Below, one piece after another: positions 53,001 to 61,571 of a stretch of DNA of 64,000 bases (its first letter is position 1; every line of letters starts with the position of its first letter). A program made the position numbers and the translations under genes. Source of the DNA: Cecembia rubra (lineage in GTDB: Bacteria > Bacteroidota > Bacteroidia > Cytophagales > Cyclobacteriaceae). The stretch spans positions 1 through 64,000 of the forward strand of contig NZ_PYGF01000013.1 of assembly GCF_003014575.1 (NCBI RefSeq), given 5' to 3'. The notes beneath the pieces are model-generated. The model did not search any database, was not told where the DNA came from, and saw only the letters and a program-made list of their open reading frames with translations.

Positions 53001-53341
53001 ACAGCAGTATAGAAGTAAGAGGAAGTCTTAAGATACAGATCCTTCATGCCCTGACTTATCCTAATCCTGCGAATGAATTAAGTAAATTTAGAATCCTCCA
53101 CAACCGGCCAGGAGAAAACTTATTACTTACTTTTGAGGTTTACTCAGTGATGGGAGAAACAATATTCAACATCTCAAAACGTTATGTTGAGGCGGAAAAT
53201 ATTTTGGAAGATTTGGAGTGGATTTTTTTCCATACCAAAACGAAAAATCCCACAAAAGGAACGTATATTTACAAGTTACAGCTAAGGTCTGAAGTAGATG
53301 GCACTTCAGATTCTTGGAGCGGAAAAATAATTATTCAATGA
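50081..53341 (+). CDS. porU: Type IX secretion C-terminal signal peptidase PorU
   Basis: 1086 residues, gingipain-like (peptidase C25) sortase that removes the C-terminal signal of secreted cargo at the outer membrane. Signal peptide, then propeptide-like beta region (residues ~30-330), catalytic region with NVLFFGKGTFDYKG, catalytic His598 in YIGHGNETTL and Cys632 in ITATCEFGRQDSP, then Ig-like domains. The C-terminus (LTYPNPANELSKFRILHNRP; YIYKLQLRS) is itself like a T9SS sorting domain. It overlaps pssA by 17 bases upstream and porV by ATGA downstream. Confidence 0.95.
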   Translation: MLKSIRFYTFSLCFFCLFFAEHTWTLAQQNQAFFKFPIIDAGVYKITAQQAQSLGYSNLDAIGIYGTPGMLPQKLDSLDLKFRQIPTKRIGNDLYFFLTGPHQITVNDGNFDFQVHHYSDTLFYLLGPAEKHLEIPDSTVPASGPELPRLFGIQFIKWEETNLLTSGRSWYSRPIFNRDRISFNFSALQGANGSPELTLKVMGQSLSEGRMEFFHNNTLVGNLSIASIPNSQYGIKGRENTFRTNLSPSPNYNIQANFNSGDVNGTGYLSHGLLAFPFSPSSAPSGKYLIRESGVVPKRTGFQQWLVRGFYKVTSIENPVLAQSGDQLLLFNLQNIPTISNLERIDLKARTERDNPQLIIITSSSLLSQANRLASHKNQIGIRTQVYTVSQLYEAFAYGNKDITAFRNFLAFQYHQNRALKNVLFFGKGTFDYKGILGGRPNLVPTYSSRNSLDPLSTFSSDDYFGFLDFGQGEWAENTTGDELLQVGVGRIPATNFQEAREAVNKIISYESMLGMEGTWKRRLAFFADDGDNNIHLNDAESHANFIQENHPEFEIVKLYLDRFEQERNNNIQRSPEARDALQSTIKEGVLFLNYIGHGNETTLTAERVFTVSDINDWPENTFLPLFITATCEFGRQDSPFIRSGAEDLLFAPRKGAIGLLTTGRPVFSSLNFSLNKAFIEAVFQRENGSFQDLGSIFKSTKNNSLNGPFNRNFSLIGDPSLRLAVPELKADAPEIWDIRLEMETDTLKALQQVQIKGKIIEPLTGAHLINTKGEFILSLFDRPNKVKTLGDESSEVEFWEENNLLFQGIGKVNDGEFIADLILPGNIEMEHGIGTLRIFAELESKNEEAFGAKRLIIGGMDPNQPEDLEGPKIRLLFGENLELTAPIIPSRTYPVKIQLEDESGINISGSDPNQGINLQINNDPPILLNRHFFALDGSFKKGEIITDLTNLQEGLNSLKISAWDNSGNKSELNSSIEVRGSLKIQILHALTYPNPANELSKFRILHNRPGENLLLTFEVYSVMGETIFNISKRYVEAENILEDLEWIFFHTKTKNPTKGTYIYKLQLRSEVDGTSDSWSGKIIIQ

Positions 53342-54555
53342 AAATAACGGCAAAACCATTAGTTAGTTCATTTATTTTTTTAGGGATAATCCTTCTGTCC
53401 ATACAAGCCCTAGCACAGAATTCCCCCATTATTACCGGTCAGGATCCCAATAGGCGAGTTATCACAACTGCTGTTCCATTTTTAAATTTTGCCCCTGATA
53501 GTAGACATTCCGCTATGGGAGATGTTGGTGTGGCTACAAGTCCTGATGCGTTTTCTGCCCATTGGAATGCGGGAAAGTTGTCTTTCGTGAAAAATGACAT
53601 GGCATTTTCTCTTTCCTATTCCCCTTGGCTGGGCAGGCTGGTCAATGACATGTTTGTCTCGTATCTAACTGGATACAAAAAGATAGATGATGTTTCAGCT
53701 TGGGGTATCGATCTAAGGTATTTCAATATGGGAGATATACAGCTCACGGATGGAAGAGGCAACGAACTTGGGGAATTTACACCTCGTGACATTGCTATTG
53801 GAGGTACTTACTCCAGAAAACTTTCAGAAAATTTGGGTATAGGTATTTCTGCTAGGTTTATCCATTCCAATTTATCAGGTAATATTTCCTCAGTTGGAGG
53901 AAGTGAAAGCCGGCCAGGTATAAGCGTGGGAACTGATGTTGGTCTTTATTACACCAAGGAAGTATTTCCGGGTGAAAAATCAGGGGTGTTTTCCTGGGGT
54001 GCCACTATTACAAATATCGGCCCTAAGATCACTTACAACAGTGCTGAAGATTTGGACTTCATTCCTGCCAATCTAAGATTGGGGACAGCTTACACTGTCA
54101 ACTTCAACGAAATGAACTCCCTGACATTTGCCCTGGATTTCAATAAATTACTGGTGCCTTCTCCTCCAATTTGGAGAAGAAATGAGGACGGTTCATTGGC
54201 AACAGATTCCAATGGAAACCTTATTGTTGAATCAGGAAGGAATCCTAACAGACCCTTATTGTCCGGTATGTTTGGATCCTTCGCAGATGCGCCAGGAGGT
54301 TTCAGGGAGGAGATGCAGGAGGTGATGATTTCATATGGCATGGAGTATAAATACAATGATATGTTTGCCTTAAGGACGGGTTATTTCTTTGAAAACCCAA
54401 ACAAGGGAGGCAGAAGGTATTTTACCATGGGACTGGGTTACCTCTATAAAGAAAAATTTGCTTTTGACTTTTCTTACCTTGTACCACAAACACAGAACCA
54501 TCCATTAGCAGAGACTCTTAGGGTATCCCTTACTTACAATATTCCAAGATTATGA
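53338..54555 (+). CDS. porV: Type IX secretion outer-membrane protein PorV
   Basis: 405 residues from ATG at 53338, overlapping the porU stop (ATGA). Signal peptide (SFIFLGIILLSIQALAQ). FadL-like barrel beginning VITTAVPFLNFAPDSRHSAM and GVATSPDAFSAHWNAGKLSF, the characteristic PorV/LptO N-terminus. PorV carries cargo from the secretion pore to PorU; the adjacency and overlap agree with that. The C-terminus ends with an aromatic/beta strand (LRVSLTYNIPRL). Confidence 0.95.
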   Translation: MKITAKPLVSSFIFLGIILLSIQALAQNSPIITGQDPNRRVITTAVPFLNFAPDSRHSAMGDVGVATSPDAFSAHWNAGKLSFVKNDMAFSLSYSPWLGRLVNDMFVSYLTGYKKIDDVSAWGIDLRYFNMGDIQLTDGRGNELGEFTPRDIAIGGTYSRKLSENLGIGISARFIHSNLSGNISSVGGSESRPGISVGTDVGLYYTKEVFPGEKSGVFSWGATITNIGPKITYNSAEDLDFIPANLRLGTAYTVNFNEMNSLTFALDFNKLLVPSPPIWRRNEDGSLATDSNGNLIVESGRNPNRPLLSGMFGSFADAPGGFREEMQEVMISYGMEYKYNDMFALRTGYFFENPNKGGRRYFTMGLGYLYKEKFAFDFSYLVPQTQNHPLAETLRVSLTYNIPRL

Positions 54556-55823
54556 CTGTAGACAGATCAATTGCTCCGGCATTCCAAATTCCGGAAAGAA
54601 TTGACTTTCCTTTACCTATACACAGGACTCTAAAAAATGGAGTCCGTTTGTATTTTATACCCACACCAGAAATCAGTGCCATCAGGCTGGAAATCAATTC
54701 AGATGCACCGGCAACACTAGGGATGGAGGAAAAAAAACTTGCTTCTTATTTTACCCTTCATATGCTAATGGAGGGGATTAAAGGCAAAACTTCAGCCGAA
54801 TTGGATGATTTCTTTGATACCTATGCTTCAGAGGTCGAAGTCATCAATACCTTTGAGCATCATGGTTTGTCTCTTTTGACGACCAAAAAGCACTTTCAAA
54901 CCGTTTTACCCATATTTTTCAAATTACTTACAGAAGCTTTATTTCCTGAGAAAGAACTCGCTAAAAGGAAATCACAAAAAATCCTGAGTTTAAACATCCT
55001 AAAAGAGAAAACCGGGAATCGGGCATCCCAATTATTCCGGCAGGAACTCTTTGGGAAGTCCCATCCATATGGTCAGATAACAGAAGAAAAAGATGTAGAG
55101 GAAATTCAAAGATTAGATCTTATTGAATTCTATCATAAGCAATTATGGATAAATCCTGAAATTTTCCTTACTGGCAATTTGAGCACGGAGGAAATCAAAC
55201 TTATAGAAGGGCTTTTTGGTGAATTACCGGTAGTTCAAATTGAGAAAAAGCTCCCTAATTTTGGAAATGGCAATCATTTAAGATTGGTAGAAGATAGAGA
55301 AAAAGCATTGCAGTCCAGCATTAGGGTCGGTTGCCATCTTATTCCAAAAAACCACCCTGAATATTTCGGCCTTTGGGTATTCAATGTGTTCCTTGGAGGA
55401 TATTTTGGAAGCAGGTTGATCAAAAATATCCGTGAAGACAAAGGACATACTTATGGCATTTACAGTAGTATAGGAAGCCTTCAGGCCACTGACTATTGGG
55501 TGGTCATGGCCGATGTCATCAAAGAACACAGAGAAGCAGTCATTGATGAGATCTATAAAGAAATCCATAAACTTCAAATGGAGGAAATTCCATTAGATGA
55601 ACTGGAAACTGTACGCAATTACCTGATCGGAAATTTACTTTCCAATTTCAGTTCAGCTTTTGAACTGATCTCGAGATTTAAGTCTATCCATCAGTCGGGA
55701 TTGGATTTTGGATTTTACAAAAAGCAATTAGAATTTATCAAGACATTCCAAGCTGAGCAGATTCAGGAGATTGGCAAAAAATACCTTTCAAAAGAAAAAA
55801 TGGTAGAGATCATTGTGGGTTAA
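54552..55823 (+). CDS. M16-like protein with lost zinc motif
   Basis: 423 residues, no signal peptide. The two-lobe M16 architecture is visible (N-terminal lobe with LKNGVRLYFIPTPEISAIRL, second lobe with VFNVFLGGYFGSRLIKNIRE then DKGHTYGIYSS). In active M16 peptidases the first lobe has HxxEH; the equivalent here is YFTLH (residues 66-70), so zinc binding is lost and the protein is probably a non-catalytic partner. It overlaps porV by ATGA, is the last gene of the pssA-porU-porV run, and its stop shares TTAA with the facing GT2 gene. Confidence 0.85.
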   Translation: MTVDRSIAPAFQIPERIDFPLPIHRTLKNGVRLYFIPTPEISAIRLEINSDAPATLGMEEKKLASYFTLHMLMEGIKGKTSAELDDFFDTYASEVEVINTFEHHGLSLLTTKKHFQTVLPIFFKLLTEALFPEKELAKRKSQKILSLNILKEKTGNRASQLFRQELFGKSHPYGQITEEKDVEEIQRLDLIEFYHKQLWINPEIFLTGNLSTEEIKLIEGLFGELPVVQIEKKLPNFGNGNHLRLVEDREKALQSSIRVGCHLIPKNHPEYFGLWVFNVFLGGYFGSRLIKNIREDKGHTYGIYSSIGSLQATDYWVVMADVIKEHREAVIDEIYKEIHKLQMEEIPLDELETVRNYLIGNLLSNFSSAFELISRFKSIHQSGLDFGFYKKQLEFIKTFQAEQIQEIGKKYLSKEKMVEIIVG

Positions 55824-56785
55824 TTCCTTCGAAGCTGCTCTAAAAAACTATAGATGGCTGAAACATCCCAATGGTGTTTCAGCCATTTTTTATATAGCCT
55901 GAAACCCAATCCTTCAGCACCCAGTTCCTGGGCCAATTCGACAAATTCTCCTGCTACCTGAAAATTGGCTGAGAGAAGGGCATGCTTCAATTCAAATTGC
56001 ACACGGTTCAATAGTGCCAAATCTTCCTTTTGGGTCCTATTCATGGTTTTGATTTTTTGACAGACTTTCAAAGTCGAAGGAAGCATGACAGATTTGTACC
56101 TCTTATATTGGTCTACTGACATGGCTTTGGAGTGTATTCTTTTTTTGATTCCGATATGATCCGAAAAAACAAAGGGATACTTCCTTGCCAACCTTACCTG
56201 AATATCAAAATCCTCATATGCCAAACTCTCATCATAAGCTCCCTCAAATTTAAAAGCCGAAGACCGGATAACCATAGTGACAGAAAGACAATGGTGCTTG
56301 GCAACCAAAAGTTCATAAATATCCCCCTCACTTACAGCTGACTGAAGCTCTCCGGAAACCTTTCTTTTATAGAAAGTTCTTAATTGCTTCCCCTTGGAAA
56401 AAAGGAGGGCATCCGAAAAGCAAACTGCTGCAAAGGGATTTTTCTCAAGATGGGCTACTGATTTCTGAACATGTTCTTTACAAATTAAATCATCTCCTGA
56501 AAGGTCTATAAAGTAATCCCCTTTTGCTTGTTCAAAGGCCATATTAAAACTTTTGCAATATGGCATTCCGGGTGAACGGGAGATAAAAATCACCTGCAGC
56601 TTCCCTCCATGTTCCTCCAGCCAATTCTTGATCTGCCGACCGGAATAGTCTGTACTTCCATTGTCCACAATAATCAGCTCCAAATTTGGATATTCAATCT
56701 CAAGCACAGCATCCAATGCCTCATTGACATAATCTTCTTGATTATATACCGTACAAATGATACTTACCAATGGAGCTGAATTCAT
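55820..56785 (-). CDS. Family 2 glycosyltransferase
   Basis: 321 residues. GT-A fold: SIICTVYNQEDYVNEALDAV, LIIVDNGSTDYSGR and the DxD-type FIDLSGDDLICKEH (residues ~92-105), then a WxxED-like LAYEDFDIQVRLARKYPF. Inverting sugar transferase, likely for surface polysaccharide or glycan decoration. No membrane helix. Lies 6 bp behind the ketoisomerase-like cupin gene. Confidence 0.9.
   Translation of the reverse strand: MNSAPLVSIICTVYNQEDYVNEALDAVLEIEYPNLELIIVDNGSTDYSGRQIKNWLEEHGGKLQVIFISRSPGMPYCKSFNMAFEQAKGDYFIDLSGDDLICKEHVQKSVAHLEKNPFAAVCFSDALLFSKGKQLRTFYKRKVSGELQSAVSEGDIYELLVAKHHCLSVTMVIRSSAFKFEGAYDESLAYEDFDIQVRLARKYPFVFSDHIGIKKRIHSKAMSVDQYKRYKSVMLPSTLKVCQKIKTMNRTQKEDLALLNRVQFELKHALLSANFQVAGEFVELAQELGAEGLGFRLYKKWLKHHWDVSAIYSFLEQLRRN
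55854..55891 (+). terminator. Terminator of the porU-porV operon, inside the GT2 gene
   Basis: A 12-bp perfect stem (ATGGCTGAAACA 55854-55865 / TGTTTCAGCCAT 55875-55886), loop of nine, then T run. It falls in the coding sequence for the GT2 C-terminus. Confidence 0.8.
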
Positions 56786-56791
56786 TTTTCC

Positions 56792-57223
56792 TTATTCAAA
56801 AGTTTTAAGATAGTCCAGCTGTAATTGCCTAAACAGATTTTTATCTCTCAGATAATCATCTTCATCGAATGCCCTATCGGACATCACAAGCAATACTGCT
56901 CCTTCACCAAATTTAACAGAGGACCAGGTCATCCTTGGAAGATACAAGGCCTCATTTTCTTTATGAAGCTTAAATTGGTATTGCTTGCCGTCAATGCATT
57001 CGAGGTTAACATCAACTTCTCCTTTCAGACAAATTAAAAGCTGATTTTCCTCTTTATGGGCATGTATCCCACGCTGATTACCATTAGGCACGTCCAATAT
57101 CCAGAATGATCTACGAATGGGAAAAGGGAAAAGGCCATCTCCTTCAAAAAAGGTGAGTTTGCCAGTTTCAGAAACATGGCTATGAAGGTATATCAATTCA
57201 GGCCTTTGAAGTTTTGTTTTCAT
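56792..57223 (-). CDS. FdtA/QdtA-type cupin (dTDP-hexulose ketoisomerase-like)
   Basis: 143 residues, single cupin domain. Characteristic motifs: WILDVPNGNQRGIHAHKEEN (the HxHK metal/base region), LYLPRMTWSSVKFGEGAVLL, and the ending SDRAFDEDDYLRD that defines the FdtA/WxcM-C group. Members isomerise dTDP-4-keto-6-deoxyglucose on the way to 3-amino sugars. No aminotransferase is in this window. Paired with the GT2 gene. Confidence 0.85.
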   Translation of the reverse strand: MKTKLQRPELIYLHSHVSETGKLTFFEGDGLFPFPIRRSFWILDVPNGNQRGIHAHKEENQLLICLKGEVDVNLECIDGKQYQFKLHKENEALYLPRMTWSSVKFGEGAVLLVMSDRAFDEDDYLRDKNLFRQLQLDYLKTFE

Positions 57224-57276
57224 GAATCCAAAATTAACTTATCCAGTTAAATCCACCTATCCCCATCCGATTTTAT

Positions 57277-57284
57277 TAATTTTG
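57277..57284 (+). promoter_or_regulatory. -7 box for the YigZ gene
   Basis: TAATTTTG matches TAnnTTTG, 22 bases before the ATG at 57307, in the 83-bp gap between two divergent genes. Confidence 0.4.
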
Positions 57285-57306
57285 GCGGAGAAAGGATTTC
57301 AGTAAT

Positions 57307-57930
57307 ATGTCGGCAATCAATCAAATTGACACTTATTTGACATTAAAGGAGGATTCCGAAGGCCTCTACAAAGAGAAGGGCAGCAAGTTTTTGGCTTTTG
57401 CCTATCCTGTAAGGAATGAAGCCGAGATAAAAGACAAATTGGATCAGTTAAGAAAAAAGTATTACGATGCAAGGCACCATTGTTATGCTTACATATTGGG
57501 TAAAGACCAGTCAATTTTCAGGGCAAATGATGATGGCGAGCCCAATCACTCGGCAGGAGATCCCATTTTGGGTCAGATTAGATCCCATCAACTCTGCAAT
57601 GTCCTGATCGTCGTAGTGAGGTATTTCGGGGGTACCAAATTGGGTGTTGGTGGATTGATACACGCCTATAAAACAGCCGCTTCGGATGCCATTGCCAACA
57701 ATGAAATCATTACCGCTGTACTGCATGAAAGAGTCAAACTTGATTTTGAATACCTCAATATGAATGAGGTCATGAAATTGATCAAAGATTATGAGCTTCA
57801 GATCATTGAACAGCATTTTGAGAACCAATGTCAAATCATACTGGAAGTAAGACAAAAGCTTTTGGAAGAAATTACAAATAAAATCTCAGATTTGAATGGA
57901 GTGGAAATACATAACCTGGGCGACTCTTAA
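57307..57930 (+). CDS. yigZ: YigZ/IMPACT family protein
   Basis: 207 residues. N-terminal UPF0029 domain with KEKGSKFLAFAYPVRNEAEI and the signature DDGEPNHSAGDPILGQI, then VVVRYFGGTKLGVGGLIHAY (residues ~78-120), plus a DUF1949-like C-terminal ferredoxin fold. Related proteins bind RNA or ribosomes and affect translation regulation. Monocistronic, promoter at 57277. Confidence 0.93.
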   Translation: MSAINQIDTYLTLKEDSEGLYKEKGSKFLAFAYPVRNEAEIKDKLDQLRKKYYDARHHCYAYILGKDQSIFRANDDGEPNHSAGDPILGQIRSHQLCNVLIVVVRYFGGTKLGVGGLIHAYKTAASDAIANNEIITAVLHERVKLDFEYLNMNEVMKLIKDYELQIIEQHFENQCQIILEVRQKLLEEITNKISDLNGVEIHNLGDS

Positions 57931-58235
57931 AAACAAGAACCAATATGCCCTTTAGTGCCCTTTTGTAGTTAAAAATCAAATTCAAATAAGATCTTACGCC
58001 ATATTTAGTCTGTGGTAAATGTTTGGTTTTAAATGGACCCACGACAGTAATAAAAGCCCACAAAAATTCCGCTCCACTTTCCAAATCCTACCATCCAACT
58101 TCTCCCTTAAGGTCCAATTGTCTAAACATTGTTCCGATTTATCACTCATAGGTCAGGAAGTCCTTGATACATAAAACTTGGCACTTGGTATCTGGAACAA
58201 AATACCCCCTTCCTAAATCCAAAATCAACTCAATT
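57931..58235. other. Intergenic region with a degenerate link-segment remnant
   Basis: No gene is seen. Near 57950-57985 the sequence TTAGTGCCCTTTTGTAGTTA resembles the GTGTAATTAGTGGCTAAAAA link segment of the repeat islands, in the same orientation, but much diverged. Nothing else recognisable. Confidence 0.3.
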
Positions 58236-58838
58236 TCACCTATTGAACAACTGATCCAAATATCCTTGATACTGAAGCTTTTTATATATTTCCAAACAAA
58301 CCCATGCATCAGTAGCAGCATAGAGCATTTGCTTGTCAGTCAATTCTGTTGCCTCCCAGTTTGAAACCTGTTCTGATTTGGATATCCGCATATTCAGAAC
58401 CATTGCAGCAAGATTTCTCACCCCCACATTTTCAAAGCCGACCTTTTTGAGTTCATCATTCAGATCAAAAAAACTTTGGGGCTGGAAACCAATGGAAACT
58501 TTTCTTAAAGCCCTCAAATCATCCAAAACAGCAGCACCGATCTTGATAATACGGGGTTCTTCCAATATTTCCTGGATCAAGCCCGGCATACCAACTTCAT
58601 TGAGCCTAATTAAAAAGGCCACATCATTAGTCGCTAACTGAAGTAAGGAAACATAATATTGGGTACCTTTTCGAAATGAAGGCCTGGTCTCTGTATCAAA
58701 GCCCAGCAATTTATGCCTTGAAAGTTCATCGGCTACTTCCTTGATTTGATCTAAAGAATTGACCAAAACGATTTCACCATCAAACTGTCCAAGGGGTAAT
58801 TCGTTAATTTCTTCCTTAGTGATTTTCTTAAGGATCAT
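58236..58838 (-). CDS. 3'-5' exonuclease domain protein (DEDDy)
   Basis: 200 residues. Exonuclease motifs in order: LGFDTETRPSFRKGT (Asp-x-Glu), KIGAAVLDDLRALRK (second Asp) and YAATDAWVCLEIYK (Tyr and Asp of the DEDDy type). This matches RNase D-like exonuclease domains without extra HRDC domains. Likely acts on RNA ends. The start overlaps the antiporter gene stop by ATGA. Confidence 0.9.
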   Translation of the reverse strand: MILKKITKEEINELPLGQFDGEIVLVNSLDQIKEVADELSRHKLLGFDTETRPSFRKGTQYYVSLLQLATNDVAFLIRLNEVGMPGLIQEILEEPRIIKIGAAVLDDLRALRKVSIGFQPQSFFDLNDELKKVGFENVGVRNLAAMVLNMRISKSEQVSNWEATELTDKQMLYAATDAWVCLEIYKKLQYQGYLDQLFNR

Positions 58839-60316
58839 AAAGCCAATTCTTTTTTGATCTCCATCATTTCTTCTTCTGTATAGAAGGTCATGCCCAATTT
58901 AAAGTATCCGAACAAAATGGTCATGAAGGGAGATATGATATTGAAAAAACAATAAGGTGCGTAAGTTAAAGTAGCAACACCCAGTACGGATGCCTGGGTA
59001 GCACCACAAGTATTCCAGGGCACCAAAACTGAGGTCACTGTAGCACTGTCTTCCAAAGTACGGCTAAGGTTTTCAGGTTTCAATCCTCTTTTCCTGTAAA
59101 TATCAGCATACATTCTACCTGGCACAAGTATAGCCAGGTATTGGTCAGAAGTAGTGACATTGAAAAACACGCAGGTGGCAGCAGTGGAGGCTACCAAAGA
59201 ACCCACTGAATGAACCTTTTCAATAATAGCCTCAGCCAATACTTTTAACATGCCACTTTCTTCCATTATACCACCAAATATCATCGCACAAATGATCAAC
59301 CAGATCGTGTTCAACATTCCGGACATGCCTCCGGTAACCAAGAGCTCATTGACCACATCATTACTCGTAGTAATGCTGATTTCTCCATACAGAGCCATCA
59401 TTACAGCTTTGTAAGACTGATAGAGGAAAGTACCCCCCTCCTCACCGGAGATGATAGAAATAACCTGTGGCTGGAAAATAATTGCAAAAACACCTCCCAA
59501 TAATGCCCCTGCCAATAAAGCAGGTACTGCGGGTACTTTTTTGACTATCATAATGAGTACCAACACAGGTACTATAAATAACAATCCATTGATGTTAAAG
59601 TTCTCAACAATGACAGCTGATATTTCTTTGACCTGGGATACCGAACCTTCGGCTCCAGAAATAAATCCAATTACCCCAAAAATCAGCAATGTAATCAATA
59701 TGGAAGGAACGGTGGTTTTGGTCATATGACGGATATGTGTAAACAAATCTGTTCCTGCCATCGCAGGGGCCAGGTTGGTGGTATCTGATAAGGGTGACAT
59801 CTTATCACCAAAATAAGCTCCGGACAATATTGCGCCTGCAATAATTCCCTCACCAAAGCCCAAAGCCTTTCCAATCCCCAATAATGCCACGCCCACTGTT
59901 GCTACAGTGGTCCAGCTGCTTCCTGTAGCTACAGAAACTATGGCGCTCACGATACAGGCCGCGATCAGGAAAATTGTTGGATTAAGAATCTGCAAACCAT
60001 AATAAATCATTGCCGGAACAATCCCGCTCAACAACCAGGTACCCGCCAAGGCTCCTATCAAAAGTAAAATCAAAATACTGGACATGGCTGATGAAATACT
60101 TTTGACAATACCATCCTGAAGTCTGTCCCATTTGATTTTCAGCCTGAAAATTGCCACCAAACCTGCTATGGCAGAGGAAATTACAAGAACAAGCTGATTA
60201 GACCCAGACAAGCCATCTGTGCCAAAAATCATAATATTGACAACCAATAGGACAATTAAAAACAATATAGGAAATAAGGATTCCAGCAGGGATGGGGCTC
60301 TTCGACTAGTTGACAT
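58835..60316 (-). CDS. nhaC: Na+/H+ antiporter, NhaC family
   Basis: 493 residues with about twelve helices. NhaC-type motifs: TGSSWTTVATVGVALLGIGK, GAILSGAYFGDKMSPLSDTT then NLAPAMAGTDLF, and VTTSDQYLAILVPGRMYADI and SATVTSVLVPWNTCGATQAS. Exchanges Na+ for H+ across the inner membrane. Upstream of and translationally coupled to the exonuclease gene. Confidence 0.92.
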   Translation of the reverse strand: MSTSRRAPSLLESLFPILFLIVLLVVNIMIFGTDGLSGSNQLVLVISSAIAGLVAIFRLKIKWDRLQDGIVKSISSAMSSILILLLIGALAGTWLLSGIVPAMIYYGLQILNPTIFLIAACIVSAIVSVATGSSWTTVATVGVALLGIGKALGFGEGIIAGAILSGAYFGDKMSPLSDTTNLAPAMAGTDLFTHIRHMTKTTVPSILITLLIFGVIGFISGAEGSVSQVKEISAVIVENFNINGLLFIVPVLVLIMIVKKVPAVPALLAGALLGGVFAIIFQPQVISIISGEEGGTFLYQSYKAVMMALYGEISITTSNDVVNELLVTGGMSGMLNTIWLIICAMIFGGIMEESGMLKVLAEAIIEKVHSVGSLVASTAATCVFFNVTTSDQYLAILVPGRMYADIYRKRGLKPENLSRTLEDSATVTSVLVPWNTCGATQASVLGVATLTYAPYCFFNIISPFMTILFGYFKLGMTFYTEEEMMEIKKELAL

Positions 60317-60368
60317 TCAATAAAGATCAAAACATTTTAAAATCTGAAATTAATAAAATTTTGCAATA

Positions 60369-61493
60369 TCAATGTGCATCGAACAGATTTACCATCTCCC
60401 TGGCGGTCTGCCATCCTATTGCAACTCCCATTCCTCCCAAACGGACAGCAATACCTACATCCGGATTAATCAACTTGACCAAGGGTCTTTTATCCGGCCC
60501 AAAGGCCATTATTCCTGACCATTCCATTTCTATTTCAGGCATCCCATGAGGAAAAATAATTTTTTCCATAATTGAAATGAGGTATTCACGGATTTTTGGA
60601 TTTATGCCAAATTCAACCGTTTCTTCACCTTGAAAATCCTTATTTCTTCCCCCTCCCAACAACAGCCTGTTGTCAATGTTTCTGAAATAGACAAACCCTT
60701 TATCATAATGAAATGAACCTTTCCAAGGGATTTCCTTTTTCATTGGAGCAGTGACCAGCACTAGTCCCCTGCCCGGTCTGATATCTAGATCAGGTAATAG
60801 TGACTTGGTAAATGCATTGGTACATATGGCCAATTGCCGCGATTGGAAAAAAAGGGGCATACCGGCGGCATCAGTAACTTCTACCCTCTTTTCATCTGGG
60901 TGAATGGCCAAAACCTTACATCCGGTTAGGATTTTTATCCTCAGCTCAGAACTTCGCTCCCATAAAGCATTGAGAAACTTACCGCTGTCTAATTCTCCTT
61001 CAAATGGATTTTTAACTATAGCTTTTACTTCTTTTCCAAAACCCATACTTTGGAAACTATCAAGCACTTCAAATACATTATTCCCAAAAATGGGACGGAG
61101 CATTTCGTTTACCTGATCCAATTTTTCCAAAAAATGGATTTCCTTATCTGTAATCAGTTCAAATCCCCCATGTGGCTTATAATCAAGCTGGGCATCCCCA
61201 AATTTTTCCCTTACTCCCAAGAGCCCCTCATAACGTCTCTGAACTAAGCCAAGTACTTCTTGTTCAGTCAATACGTCCAGGTCATCCAAAATCTCAGTCA
61301 AACTGCCAAAACAGGCAAATCCTGCATTTTTTGTACTGGCCCCTGAAGGAAACAGCCCCCTTTCCAGGACCAAAACTGATCTTTCAGGGAAGCGCTCTTT
61401 ATATTGGATTGCAGCAGATAATCCCACAATACCTGCACCGATCACTATTAGATCTTGGTGAAGGAAATTTTTTTTCTCCCAATAACTCAGCAT
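60369..61493 (-). CDS. FAD-dependent oxidoreductase (DAO family, amine/amino-acid oxidase-like)
   Basis: 374 residues. FAD site DLIVIGAGIVGLSAAIQYKE, then VLVLERGLFPSGASTKNAGF with the GAST-KNAG loop, AICTNAFTKSLLPDL, and C-terminal IEMEWSGIMAFGPDKRP, then AVRLGGMGVAIGWQTAREMV. The overall order resembles gamma-glutamylputrescine oxidase / PuuB-like and sarcosine oxidase-like proteins. The substrate is not known. Single gene, divergent from the Mpo1-like gene. Confidence 0.85.
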   Translation of the reverse strand: MLSYWEKKNFLHQDLIVIGAGIVGLSAAIQYKERFPERSVLVLERGLFPSGASTKNAGFACFGSLTEILDDLDVLTEQEVLGLVQRRYEGLLGVREKFGDAQLDYKPHGGFELITDKEIHFLEKLDQVNEMLRPIFGNNVFEVLDSFQSMGFGKEVKAIVKNPFEGELDSGKFLNALWERSSELRIKILTGCKVLAIHPDEKRVEVTDAAGMPLFFQSRQLAICTNAFTKSLLPDLDIRPGRGLVLVTAPMKKEIPWKGSFHYDKGFVYFRNIDNRLLLGGGRNKDFQGEETVEFGINPKIREYLISIMEKIIFPHGMPEIEMEWSGIMAFGPDKRPLVKLINPDVGIAVRLGGMGVAIGWQTAREMVNLFDAH

Positions 61494-61571
61494 TAGAACA
61501 TCATATATTTCAGGCTATTTATTAAATTCATGGATATTATCCAATCATAAGCTTCTAAACCCCAAAATACC

